This document shows, piece after piece, positions 33,053 through 43,344 of a stretch of 64,000 nt of DNA; position 1 is the stretch's first letter, and each line of letters starts with the position of its first letter. Under the pieces are notes generated by a model. That model was given only the letters and a program-made list of their open reading frames with translations, did no database searches and was not told where the DNA came from. This stretch comes from Molanna angustata (taxonomy: Eukaryota > Arthropoda > Insecta > Trichoptera > Molannidae). The stretch is from positions 3,335,364 to 3,399,363 of the forward strand of contig OY754978.1 of NCBI GenBank assembly GCA_963576475.1, in the 5' to 3' direction. Position numbers and translations under genes: made by a program.

Positions 33053-33172
33053 ATGCCGTATTGTGTGATGAAAACATGTAAAAGTTACACGAACTGTGAA
33101 GGAACGACCAGATATATCAACTTATATATTTATATGGATTTTTCGATATTTATTTTTAGTAAGAGGGAGTAG
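33053..33172 (+). other. THAP-like mini-ORF
   Basis: A 39-codon frame starts MPYCVMKTCKSYTNCEGTT, resembling the start of THAP zinc-binding domains (M-P-x-C-x4-C). The rest (YINLYIYMDFS..) lacks the F-P, W and C-x2-H parts. It could be the first exon of a host or transposase THAP gene, a relic, or chance. Confidence 0.25.
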
Positions 33173-33393
33173 TCGTCATTTTTACTTGTAGCCACGCAGA
33201 GGGATTCTGTTTTTCACACAGCTTTAGTTATATAAGTTCGCCTCTTTCACAGTCATTATTTGGTGTGAGAGGTAATTATAATGATTGTAAAAGAGAAAAT
33301 ATGTCTGCAGTGTGTGTCTATTATTGTATGATCTCTTTCGCACTTAATGTATTCTGTCGTGTGTGCTCTTTCTTGGCGATATTGTAATAATTC

Positions 33394-33650
33394 AAATATT
33401 CTAAGGTAGAGGCGTTAACATTGTGGAAATTCATTTTAATAAATTATTAAAATAACAATATAACTTTGTTTATTTCCACTTATTTATTTTTATTCCACAA
33501 CTAGTTTCAAGAACTACCGTTCTCTTCTTCAGGTGGGTTTAAACTAAGTTTAAACCCACCTGAAGAAGAGAACGGTAGTTCTTGAAACTAGTTGTGGAAT
33601 AAAAATAAATAAGTGGAAATAAACAAAGTTATATTGTTATTTTAATAATT
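33394..33650 (+). mobile_element. Penelope-like hairpin insertion PLE-2
   Basis: It is bounded by a perfect 14-bp duplication, tattgtaataattc (33380-33393 and 33651-33664). The layout is a 44-48 nt unpaired tail, then ~104-nt inverted arms (about 33442-33545 and 33547-33650) meeting at a single central base (33546). I see no mismatch in the arms. Each arm contains a complete hammerhead-like motif. Confidence 0.82.
33556..33597 (+). ncRNA. Hammerhead ribozyme motif in PLE-2
   Basis: In order: stem I strand CCAC (33556-33559); core CTGAAGA (33560-33566); stem II AGAGAAC-GGTA-GTTCTT; GAAA (33584-33587); stem III ACTAGT, a palindrome sharing the last A of GAAA; T at 33593; stem I strand GTGG (33594-33597). 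All invariant core positions fit CTGANGA..GAAA, and predicted cleavage is between 33593 and 33594. Stem II has one unpaired A. A mirrored copy lies on the minus strand at 33495-33536. A tiny palindromic stem III is typical of Penelope-like hammerheads, which are thought to act as dimers. Confidence 0.75.
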
Positions 33651-33664
33651 TATTGTAATAATTC

Positions 33665-34490
33665 GTTATAATGTACCATTTTTGTAGAGCATTTCTCTCT
33701 CATATAACGTGTCTATATATAAAATGTCATTGGTTTAAAGCATATTCTCTGGGTGCCAATAAAGAATCACTTATTGGCACCCATAATTTTACCTGATCAG
33801 ACCAGACTCAATATTAATTTTTCGAACTATCAACGAATATCGCATAAATCAAAATGTTCCCAAGGATGTCAATCACTGAATCTCTTATCAAATATCACCT
33901 ACCAACATATCAGCAGAACCTATGCGTGCTTCGCAGATTAAGCGGACATGTCAGAGGATAACTCCTTCTTCAGGACAATATTTTATATTTTCAAATATAA
34001 TAAACAACCATTTTTTACGGATTATTGACAGTCCATAAGAAAGTAAACATTTGTATGCGCTGTGTTTGGTTTGGCTCATATTACATAACCGTGTTTGAAT
34101 TTGCTCTGCCGACTAATTCTCTCAATTCAATTTGTAGGACGTTGTTAAATTTGACACATACATACGAATTTACTTTGTTTAAGGAATGAATGAAATAATA
34201 TAGGATTTATCACGACCACAGCGACTTTACTCTAGAAATTCACATCCCGATTTCGCTAAGAACCTACCTACGATGTACGACTGGGAGCGAAATAAATAGA
34301 AATATTTTAATACTGTCCTTTTGTTCAAGAGAATTTATTACTCTTAATATACCGACAAAGTATCAAGCTAAGATACGCGATATTTGTATGCAGGGTCTAT
34401 ATTTTTCACGTTTTTTCCACATTTAATGCGTCTGTGTGTGTGAGGAGAAATTGATTTTAATTAATTTCTCAAGCTAGTGTTAGTGGAAAC
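33665..34490. other. Unassigned AT-rich stretch
   Basis: No gene recognised. 34493-34530 contains a diverged LINE 3' block (ttggaagaaacttccatatgg, caataaactcgcc). Confidence 0.4.
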
Positions 34491-34803
34491 ACTGGTTAGT
34501 TGGAAGAAACTTCCATATGGCAATAAACTCGCCACTTGCGCAGGGTGCAAGGAAGTGTTCATCATTATTATTATTAAATATCGCAAATTTTTCTCTCCAA
34601 AAAGAATCTTATCTACTTGTTGTGGATTTTAATTCGAGTCTATTATTATAAAAAGAGTAGGTTGTGTCCAACACTTAACTCTCATAATTGGTGTATCTAC
34701 TATCTACGTATTTGGTTTTCCATGCCTACCCCAATTACAGGGAGATGTTATGTACGTAGTATGTACCTACTATTGTAGTATTTATTTTTTAGACTGGGAC
34801 CGA

Positions 34804-35436
34804 TAGTGATGCACAAAAGTCTTGCAGGTCTTGGTCTTGCAAAATTTAATCAAGTCATTTATTTTTAATTAAAAAGTAAAAAATACTAGGTAGGTATATA
34901 TATATATATATTCGTATGGTGAGTCAGGCGCTCACAAGATTACACTAAGTTCCCTAAGCCATATTCTGGCTTCGGTCGTCAAGTTATTTATATCCTCCAT
35001 CACTCCATCGAATCGGTGAGATGGACACATCGTTACAATGTGATCTATGGTTTGGACCAGATCGCCACACTCACAACTAGGGTCACTTATGTAGCCCCAT
35101 TTGTGGCGCTCAGCTGCACTTCTGCTGCAACCTGTCCTAATCCGGTTCAGTGTTGCCCACTCTTTGCGCTCTAAGTCAAAACCGGCAACCCTTTTTGATG
35201 GGTCCATGATGAGGTGCTTGTTTTTTATTTGTCCACTAGGTAGGTACGGACTATGTACATTATACTATAAATGTTTTTGTTTTATTGATGTTTTTGTCAT
35301 ATTTCAATGAACAATGATTGTTAACGGAAAAATAAACATTGTAAAAGTTGCAAGACCTGCAAGGCAGACCAAGACTGGGTATGCAAAATCAAGACCAAGA
35401 CCAACCTGGTCTTGGTATTGCATTTGCCCATCACTA
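34804..35436. mobile_element. hAT-like element with inverted ends, carrying a LINE fragment
   Basis: Left end tagtgatgcacaa and right end ttgcccatcacta are inverted versions of TAGTGATGGGCAA-type hAT termini. Sub-terminal cttggtcttgcaaaatt / aagaccaagaccaacctgg strings are also inverted. The flanking 8-mers (gggaccga, gcgactag) agree at only four positions, so the duplication is unconvincing. Length 633 bp; no transposase. Confidence 0.5.
34925..35207 (-). mobile_element. LINE ORF2 C-terminal tail, 91 codons
   Basis: The minus strand reads WATLNRIRTGCSRSAAERHK, WGYISDPSCECGD, QTIDHIVTMCPSHRFDG and a stop. The LNRIRTG..CECG..QT.DHIV..C pattern is the zinc-binding C-terminal tail of I/Jockey-type LINEs, as at 50386-50994. 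It lies within the hAT-like element at 34804-35436. Confidence 0.8.
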
Positions 35437-35735
35437 GCGACTAGTTTCATTTAATGCACATTTTGTTATTATATCGCTTATAGTATGTAGTAGTTTCGCC
35501 ACTTATATTTTTATCACTCAGCTCGGAATTAAAAATGTCGTATTGTTATCACACCAAAATGTTAATATTTTTTCGTTATCAGCTCGTTGTGTAGTCTTGA
35601 CATTTGATTAAAGACATTTTGATTAAAATACATCAGTTTTACATAGCATAATCTTTTCACCTATCACAGAATATTAATATATAAATTATTTTTTATTTTC
35701 CATTATTATTCATTTATTTATTTATTTATTTATTT

Positions 35736-35771
<36 letters not shown>

Positions 35772-35929
35772 TTGAGACATTCACGGCTTTAAGTCCTTTA
35801 CAAAACAAAATATTACATGACACAGCATAAACTTAACCAAAGAAACACAATTTATAAACATTCATTCTTATAAGTCTTACTTAAAATATTCTAGTTAGAC
35901 GGGCATGTTGCCGAGTTCGCGATATTGTC
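35437..35929. other. Unassigned with (ttta)n and a LINE 3' start
   Basis: 35708-35773 is a (ttta)n tract followed by ttgagacattcacggcttta, a minus-strand LINE 3' end. Nothing else is recognised. Confidence 0.5.
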
Positions 35930-36070
35930 CGCGACGTTCTTTATTGACTGTCGTTACATTGCATTCGCGTGGGCACCTGCCAATACAGTGACATTCTGCC
36001 GTGTCAGAGTGTCATTGTATTGGTAGATTCAGACGTTGCGTCTGAATCGTTGTGACAATTTAATGTAATG
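35930..36070. mobile_element. Fold-back MITE-like segment with stacked hairpins
   Basis: An inner stem of about 21 bp (ctgccaatacagtgacattct / agagtgtcattgtattggtag, 35977-36028), an adjacent hairpin ttcagacgttgcgtctgaa and outer inverted strings (gtcgttacattg / taatgtaatgac) together fold most of the segment. Confidence 0.55.
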
Positions 36071-36728
36071 ACAATGACGTACATATTTTATAGAAATTGA
36101 TCTTTGATAAATTGCTTATAAAGTATGTTGGGCTAAAATCTATTTTTTTTTGTCTTAGTTCAATTATTCCTTCTTTTTTTTTGTTTTATCTTATTAGTTC
36201 AACATTTGTTTTCTTTTTGTTTTCCTACATACTTATATGTATATGTGTATTTTAAACTTTCCTTTTAACTGTGCAAAGTAATGTCTTTTTTATAATTTGA
36301 ATAGTCAGGAGACATTGATTGTACCTACCTAACTATGCACAATAGCCATGCGGGAGATACCTGTTGTTGGAGCACTGGAGATTCTATTTTTTTTGTTTCA
36401 TGTTTTTTTTTTTGTTCGTGTTGTTCAGTGTTCTGTTGGTGCCTCTGTATATTAACTAAATATATTGGAAGAATGCAGCGTCCATGCATGCATATGAAGG
36501 CCCAAATTCGGACATTTGCGAATTGACACCAGCATTTGTGGATTGGCTCGGAGCCCTCGACGTGAATGTGTGATTGACATATCGTGCTGTTTTGTGTTTG
36601 ATTGCTGTGTTTGTTCATTTTGATTTTAAACATGTAATTCACTATTACCATACGATAAATAAATAAATTATATAAATTACACATATACATATCAATGTTA
36701 GCAGTAAATGTAAAAAATAAAAACACAT
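36071..36728. other. Unassigned
   Basis: The 184-codon minus-strand ORF (36325-36879) is partly LINE 3' UTR antisense and otherwise low complexity, so I do not call a gene. Confidence 0.4.
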
Positions 36729-36812
36729 TAGGGTTGGTTGGAAGAAATTGCCTTATGGCAATAAACCTGCCTTTGTACACATGTACATAAATTATATAAA
36801 TAAATAAATAAG
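36729..36812 (+). mobile_element. LINE 3' end with (taaa)n tail
   Basis: It reads gggttggttggaagaaattg, ccttatggcaataaacctgc, then gtacacatgtacataaatta and (taaa)n. It is almost the exact inverse of 13602-13690, so both come from one LINE family's 3' UTR. Confidence 0.8.
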
Positions 36813-37123
36813 AAAGGTAAATTAAACACGAAAGTACATACAATAAGAAACCAAGAACAAATAAAAAAAGTAATTCCATAGCATGAACATGAGAATATTA
36901 CTGACTGAATAGTATAAAGATGAATGGTGTGAATAACTACCTACAGTCCCTGATCTAATTATTAGCCCACCCTAGGAAATTTGGTAAATTATGACTTTTG
37001 GATTTAAAAACTCACATTTTTATAAAAATATATTTGTGTATTTAAAACTTTGGGTGAATATACATATTTTTAAACATAAAACAATAACAATTAAAAAAAA
37101 TAATAGTTCTTTAGTACTTTATT

Positions 37124-38247
37124 TTAATATTTTGTGGATCCTCCCTTATTTTTTATCACAGCTTGCAAACGGCTTGGCATGCTTTCGATACATTTAAGAG
37201 CCATTTCTTTCAAATGATCATTATGGTTCCAATGCCATATCACTTTCTCGATTAATTGGGTCTTATTCGTAACATTTTCTTTAGATATTTCCCTCTTCAA
37301 TAGTTCCCACACATTTTCAATGGGGTTGAGGTCAGGGGAGTTCCCCGGCCAGTTTAGAAGTGGGATTTTTTTTGGTTTCAAGTAGTTTTTTTACAGATTT
37401 CGCTGTATGGCATGGAGCTCCATCTTGCATAAATATAAATTTATCGCCCGAATGTGGAAACCATTCCTTTATTTGAGGCATCAGTCGAGTTTCAATGACT
37501 TTTTGGTACTGGTCCTGTTTCATTATGCCCTCAACAATGTACAGCCGGCCAAGACCTTTACCACTAATAACTGACCAGAACATTAATTTTGGAGGATTTT
37601 TGATAGTTTTAATTACACAGTCCTGGTTGTACTTCTCAGATGAAGTTCTTTTAACATACTGTGCCTTTTGTGTCAGTATTTCGATCGTTGACTCGTCACT
37701 AAAGCATACCTACAAATAACCAGAATTTTAGACAGAATTTAATGAATATTTCTAAAAAAATAATAAAGCATAATCAAATATATTTTTTAATCTTACTCTT
37801 TTCCAATCTTCAACTGAGAAATCGGAATACAGTTTAGCCCACTCCAACCTTTTTTTCTTCATATTATCCGTCAATTTGGGTTTTCGTACTGGCCTTCGAC
37901 TTTTCATTCCTAGTTTATGGAGACTTCGACGGACAGTAATAGTGGCTACTTTTACTCCCGCCTCATTTAATTTATCAGTCAATGTAGTATTGGTAGCAAA
38001 TCTGTTTTCTTTAACGATTTTCACCAATTTCCTTTCATTCCTAGGTGTCATTATCCTTTTACGTCCACATTTACCATGCCTCTGAGCATCCAATGATAGC
38101 CCATTTGTCAATTTTTCTTTAATTCGTCTTACTGTACGCCTTGATATGTTACATTTTTTGCTATTTCACTTATAGTAACATTTTCTTTGGTCAAAAGGTG
38201 TTCCACTACTGCTTTTTTTTCAACACTAATATCTTTGGCCTTGCCCA
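37124..38247 (-). pseudogene. Tc1-like transposase with an intron and two frameshifts
   Basis: It would cut and paste the element at TA sites. Starting MGKAKDISVEKKAVVEHLL, it has an N-terminal helix-turn-helix region (SEIAK..SRRTVRRIKEKL, GRKRIMTPRNERKLVKIV) and then the DDE domain: CFSDEST, FMQDGAPCHTAKS, WPGNSPDLNPIENVW, ending KNKGGSTKY. Second Asp and Glu are about 34 residues apart, the DD34E signature of Tc1. A GT-AG intron at 37710-37796 restores DWKR/VCFSDE when removed. One-base changes in a T-run at 38154-38159 and at 37366-37373 (plus-strand view) break the frame, so this copy is dead. All catalytic residues are still readable. Confidence 0.9.
37710..37796 (-). other. Spliceosomal intron inside the Tc1 transposase
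   Basis: On the minus strand tggaaaaga is followed by GTAAGATTAA, 87 bp of A/T-rich sequence, TTATTTGTAG and then gtatgctttagtgacgag. Excision joins W-K-R to V-C-F-S-D-E in frame. Without excision the frame hits a stop after KNIFDYALLFF. Confidence 0.8.
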
Positions 38248-38794
38248 TAATGAAATTTAAGGTTAAAACCACGTGTAAATAATTAGGACGGAATTTAAAC
38301 TAAATTTCTATAGAACAAAATAAAAAATAAATGAATTAATAGTCCAAAACTTATTGTAAAATGCGTAGAAAAAAGAAAACACAGTTTTTTGTAGAAAAAA
38401 ACACCAAATTAACCACTAAACTTAAACGAAGACACAACCGAACTGCCCAGACAACAAAACACAAATCCTATAGAAAACACTAATGTCATATTTCATGTGT
38501 AAATGTTGCCAACCTAATAATAAATTAGTGTTGCCAACAATTAAAATGAACCATAAAATATATCCAAAACAATATTCAATATTTTGTTTTTGCATAAATT
38601 AAGATATGTATTAATAACAAGAGGAAAAAGTCATAATGTACCAAATATACCAGGGTGGGCTAATAATTAGATCAGGGACTGTACATACTTAGCCACACTG
38701 AATCAGTGAATGCTGCCCATTTTATTAAGAATTTGATTAATTTATTGTTTCACAATAAATTGTTTGAAACTGACGAAAACAAAATAAAAAATTG

Positions 38795-39345
38795 CGAATT
38801 CATCACCCCCCACTATATCCTCTTGGGGTAGTGAGGAGTAAAGATACAGTCGACGGCGACATCGACATCAGCAAACTGAGCGTTGCGGACGTAGTCAACC
38901 GGTGCTCCATCAAACGTGTTTTTATCAATAATATGCACCTACCAATGTTTTCTGCTGAGTCACGTTTACTTGTAATAGTCAGCATAATAATATTTATGTA
39001 CATTTGATTCTATGAATAAATTAATTAACCTTATTATTAATGCAAAATTAAACTATTCCAAATTATGATTCCTTTGTGATTTATGAGGCGTTTGAGACTT
39101 GGTTTGCTGATTTTTAATTTTATATTTTTGTCGAACATCATTGTGATAACAGAGTTACTGAAATACTCAATAATTATGATGTCCGCTATCCATCATAAAC
39201 GAGTTTTTATACTCCTCACTAACCCAAGGGGATATAGTGGGGGATTATGATTTCGCATTTTTTAAGGCTATTATTTTTATTGCAGATCATCAACTAGTAT
39301 CATGCTGATACTGTATTCTTAAATTTTCATCACATGTATCTGTAC
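38795..39345. repeat. Fragments of the 14255-type repeat in opposite orientations
   Basis: 38795-38845 carries gcgaattcatcacccccc..gtgaggagtaaa (minus sense), and 39208-39345 carries actcctcactaacccaagg and tatgatttcgcat.. tcatcaactagtatcatgct (plus sense). The intervening 360 bp has no recognised content. Each is only one end of the family. Confidence 0.6.
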
Positions 39346-39395
39346 ATGTCAACACAATGTATCTGTAAATACAAGTAGTGGTATCAATATGATAT

Positions 39396-39830
39396 TATGG
39401 GATAAGAAAACTAATCCGTATTAGGGAAGGGACGAGGAGAACAAGATTACCTACAATACCTACCCATTGTTGTCCCGTCCGTAATGCGGATTAGTTTTTT
39501 CACTCTAATCGTTCACTCCACAGTTCACTGGTGTAATAAAACTAATCCGCGCGAACAATAACAAAAACCCAATGTTGTACAATTCCTGTTGCGGATTAGT
39601 TTTATTACCCTAGTCGTTCAATTAACAGTTCACTGGAGTAATAAAATTAATCCTCGCGAACAATAATAAAAAGCCATTGTTGTTCCAATTCCTTCTGCGG
39701 ATTAGTTTTATCACCCTTACTCGTTCAATTCACAGTTCACTGGTGTAATAAAATTAATCCTCGCGAACAATAACAAAAACCCATTGTTGTTCAATTCCTT
39801 TTGCGGATTAGTTTTATAACCCCATTCTTG
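39396..39830. repeat. ~106-bp palindromic tandem repeat, about 3.5 units
   Basis: The phrase gcggattagttttat recurs at about 39486, 39592, 39700 and 39803, alternating with its inverse (ataaaactaatccgc or aattaatcctcgc). Each unit holds cagttcactgg.gtaataaaa and cgaacaataa.aaaa.ccattgttg. Units can fold on themselves. A stray relative (ataaaactaatccgcataa) is at 51909. Confidence 0.8.
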
Positions 39831-39884
39831 ATGTCATAATTTTATGAATCTTATCTTTTCGTACATAATATAAACAAATATATC

Positions 39885-40547
39885 GCACACTGGCGGGCTC
39901 ATTGCCATTAGGCAATTTCTTCCAACCAACAATATTACAACGAATTACAAAATTATATATTTTTTATTTTTATTTGTTGGTAAATTCATATGTTACATAA
40001 CATTGTGCACATAATCCTGTAAATAAAAATGTTTTCCAATTAATAATATACCTACACATGAAATATTACATATTCAATGCTTGGTATAAAAAGTATTAAC
40101 AAATAAAATAAACAAAACTACATTGATAGAGGAAATAACAACATATTAATTAAAAAATAAAGTAAAAGAGATGAAATATGTACATACATACCTATGTACC
40201 TACATCAACAAAATAATGAATTGTACCACTATAGTGAGACGATATTGTAATTAATCTTCAAATTTAATAAAATAATAATCTTGAAATAATTAAAACATTT
40301 ATTTTTTTAATTTTATTCGAAACAATAATAGCTTTTAAAGTCAACACTGAGTCATATGACCATTTATATAGGTACATACACACATCAAAACAAAATTAAC
40401 AAATTATACCACAAGAAAAATAGTACACCTACCATGTTTAAAACTGAAAAACTACAATAAATATAACGCAAATAGTAAGAAAGATGAAAGAGGAACTCTA
40501 AAGGAATAGATAAGGAAAGGAAAGTAAGATGTAGAACAATCAATGGT
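39885..40547. other. LINE 3' scrap and unassigned AT-rich sequence
   Basis: 39888-39935 is another minus-strand copy of the attgccattaggcaatttct LINE 3' block. The remainder has no recognised feature. Confidence 0.45.
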
Positions 40548-41150
40548 GTTTTTATTTTATTTTATTTTTATTTTATTTTTATTTTATTTTTTTATTTTTT
40601 TGGAAACTTAACAGCTATACATTTATAATACTTAATTGCAAATGAGAATACAAAATAAATAGCCAATTATAAAGTTTCACATATTTAAATTATTATACAT
40701 TATTAATGTTGGGTAGTCATTGTAAGATGGTGAGTGTATGTGGGGGGAAAGGGAAGGGTAATGGATATAGGAAAGCGTTGATAAGGAAGGGATGAATGTT
40801 TAAGGAAAGTAGGTTTGATTTTTAACCAGTAATATTACCAATAACTGCGCGTAATTGGCGTTTCATCGATGTCTGTGTGGAGTTTATATATATCAGGTTG
40901 GGGGTCAAGACTATTGTAATAATTTAAGCATCTGTTGACATAATTATTCTGTGCGTAATTTGTTCTGCAGTATGGTGTATAGAAAAGGTGATTTTGGCGT
41001 GTTGTTTTCATGGGGCAGTTGAAAGAAATTTTTTGGAGTAGGTAAGAGCTGTCTACAAGGTTATTAAGTATTTTATAAAGCAGATAGACATCGGATATCT
41101 TTCTTCTTTTTTCAAGTGATATAAACATGCCACACATAACACATTCAGTC
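40548..41150 (-). mobile_element. CR1/Jockey-type LINE 3' end, longer sibling of 10346-10788
   Basis: The minus strand encodes SLEKRRKISDVYLLYKILNN, VDSSYLLQKISFNC, TRQNHLFYTPYCRTN and NYVNRCLNYYNS, then the shared 3' UTR and a long (aaaat)n tail at 40550-40600. The two copies differ by few bases, implying recent activity of the family. Confidence 0.88.
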
Positions 41151-41424
41151 AATCACATTCTGATATATTCACTGCTAGCCTGATCCAAAATCTCTTTATA
41201 TAGATGCATAACGGCATGAACTTTTTATTTTTCTCTTCCCTTTATTTCCCGTTACCGGCAAACATGCAACATTTAAATTTATTCTAATAATATTTTTATT
41301 TAATTTGATTATATTCTTAATTATTTAGCGTCGTAATGTGTGTGCTTGTATATTATGGTCATCTGTGGACAAATGTGAAATGAAGTTAAATTATTTATTT
41401 ACATTATTTACACATATTATATAT

Positions 41425-42468
41425 AACAATAACAAAAAAAAACTATGTGTACATAATTATACATATATACATACATACCATCACGCCATATCCCTTACAG
41501 AGAGAACCGAGCGCCATACTCCTCTATTTTTGCATACATTCCTAGCTTCCTTTACATCCATGCATCGTCTCATACATGCTCGTCGATTATTCAAGCTTCT
41601 TATATTTCCTTCTTTCAAAATATCATTCACATGGTCATGCCATCCCTTTCTGGGGCGGCCCCTACTATTCACTCCATCTCTTACACCCATGTATATTTTT
41701 TTGGTCAGTCGTTCATCATTCATTCTTTCAATATGTCCAAACCACCTCAAGGAATTCACTTTCATTTTATTTATAATACTCTTCTTCATCTTGCATTCCC
41801 TCCTTATGTCCTCATTTTTTATTCTATCATATATCGTTCTATTACATACTCTTTTTAGTGATCTCATTTCCACAGCATTTATTCTACTTTCATGGGGGTG
41901 AAGCAAGGCTGCGTATTATCCCCATGGCTGTTCAATCTTTATATTGATCACTGCGTAAGAGCACTAAAGAATGAAAATATAGGCTTGACTCTAAATACTG
42001 TAAATGTACGTGATTTGATGTATGCAGATGATAAAGTGGTGATTACTGAATGTGCGGATGAGTTACAGTATTTAGTGAATAAAGTGTATGAAGGATGCTT
42101 GCAGAGCAGACTGAGAATGAATGTGAGTAAATCTAAGATATTGGTATTCGAAAAAACTGAAAGTATAACTCCGTGTAGAATAAAAGTAGAGAACGAATGG
42201 CTAAAACAAGTAGAGGAATATTTATACTTGGGGAGTATGTTTGAACGGAATGGAAGACCTGATAAAGACATTGAAAGAAGAGTTACGGCAGATAACAGAA
42301 TAAACGGAGCTCTCAGACCAGTAATGTCCGATCCAAGTATCTCAAAGGAAGCCAAAATTGCCGTACATAATGCAATTGTAGTGCCCACTTTGATGTATGC
42401 CAGTGAAACATGGACGTGGCAAAAGACATAATTATAAATGTAGCAATAACAAAAAAAAAGTATATGTA
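41425..42468 (-). mobile_element. RTE-like LINE with 5' inversion (twin priming) and target duplication
   Basis: The 3' half (41456-41906) is on the minus strand: HESRINAVEMRSLKRVCN, SLRWFGHIERMNDERLTKK, GRPRKGWHDHVNDILKEG, VRDMA and a stop. The part upstream in the protein (41892-42431) is on the plus strand: GVKQGCVLSPWLFNLYID, RDLMYADDKVVI, LYLGSMFERNGR and VVPTLMYASETWTWQKT. The protein order breaks exactly between ..TWQK and HESRIN, and the upstream segment is inverted, the geometry of twin priming. Matching 27-mers (caataacaaaaaaaaa then ctatgtgtaca or gtatatgtaca, 25 of 27 identical) at 41427-41453 and 42444-42470 look like the target duplication. The catalytic YADD is intact but the copy is truncated. 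Confidence 0.85.
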
Positions 42469-42474
42469 CAATTT

Positions 42475-42647
42475 TTTTTTTAAATGATAATGTCCTTGTT
42501 ATACAAGTACATATACATCTTCCTACGTTCCCTAAAATAAGCAAATATATGCTTGTGCTATAGGTGAACGAAATCGGTCGAGGCAGGATTCGAACTCGCG
42601 ACCACTGGATTACTAGCCCAGCGCGCTAACCGCTCTGCCACCGACCC
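42475..42647 (-). mobile_element. SINE family 1, most complete copy
   Basis: On the minus strand: gggtcggtggcagagcggtt, the tRNA-like cloverleaf with anticodon loop ctagtaa, B-box agttcgaatcc, then the conserved tail (cctatagcacaagcatat, aacgtaggaagatgta, gtataacaaggaca) and an A-run. This copy defines both ends of the family. It lies directly after the right target repeat of the RTE-like insertion. Confidence 0.85.
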
Positions 42648-42659
42648 ATCTAATTGTTC

Positions 42660-42965
42660 CTATTTGGAAATCTACTGCCTTACTAGACAAGTCTGTTCTG
42701 AGGCAGTACTGTTTCAATTTGCCCTGTGGTTACATGTTTTTGAATGCAAAATAATAAACAGTTATAATTAATTATCACAATTTTAAAAAAATTAAACAGA
42801 AAAGAAAAAGAAAAGAAATATAATCAGAAAACATACCGTGTACTCTCATTTATTTTAGCCCATATAATTGTAGTGGAAATGATGGATGGCGCCAAGCTGT
42901 GTATTCCTTTTGTATTTTTATAAGACTGTATTTGTCCCTTAAATAAATAAATAAATAAATTAGAT
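42660..42965 (+). mobile_element. LINE 3' UTR fragments
   Basis: 42662-42720 resembles the insertion at 6565-6680 (ctgttctgaggcagtact). 42895-42961 ends ttataagactgtatttgtcc, cttaaataaataaata, the same 3' terminus as 49225-49258. Confidence 0.55.
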
Positions 42966-43002
42966 ATTTTTGTCCACTCGGAATTAGTTAATATATCAAT
43001 TA

Positions 43003-43200
43003 TTATATAAAGTTATATAATTTTGAGGATCTCCGTTCAAACGAGATGGTCTTCGACGTCGAGCTGTTTATTTGAATGATCGAATCGGAATCGCCAAAGA
43101 GACTTTCGACTGTGGATCTCCGCCCGCCCACCTCGCGTATCTGGCGCCGGCGCGTCTTTGGGAAACTCCGTGCTCCATAGTCCAAGCGTGATTCAAGTCT
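43003..43200. other. GC-rich unique-looking segment
   Basis: It contrasts with its AT-rich neighbours, with CpG-rich strings such as cgccggcgcgtctttggg. The minus strand is open for 60 codons (MDYGARSFPKTRRRQIREVG..). I do not recognise it. It could be a host exon, a promoter or a GC-rich retroelement 5' end. Confidence 0.3.
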
Positions 43201-43344
43201 TCGGTCTCAGCTGTGCAGTGTAATATTACATACAGTACCTACACGAGTGTATAATCTGTCAGGATTCACCGTCCAAGGTTCGTCCGCTATCAGACACCAC
43301 CAGTCAACGCCCACAACAATAAAACATTACATTATTCACCTATA

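Larger units (their letters stand above)
36944..38681 (-). mobile_element. Tc1-like DNA transposon, complete but inactivated
   Basis: The termini are perfect 30-bp inverted repeats (cagtccctgatctaattatt at the left; inverse ending at 38681), extending imperfectly to about 56 bp. Each end abuts TA (36942-36943 and 38682-38683), the Tc1/mariner target duplication. Length 1,738 bp. The minus strand encodes the transposase at 37124-38247. Confidence 0.95.

Noticed and set aside
36325..36879. 184-codon minus-strand ORF
   Set aside because: Overlaps an antisense LINE 3' UTR and otherwise low-complexity hydrophobic sequence with no domain.
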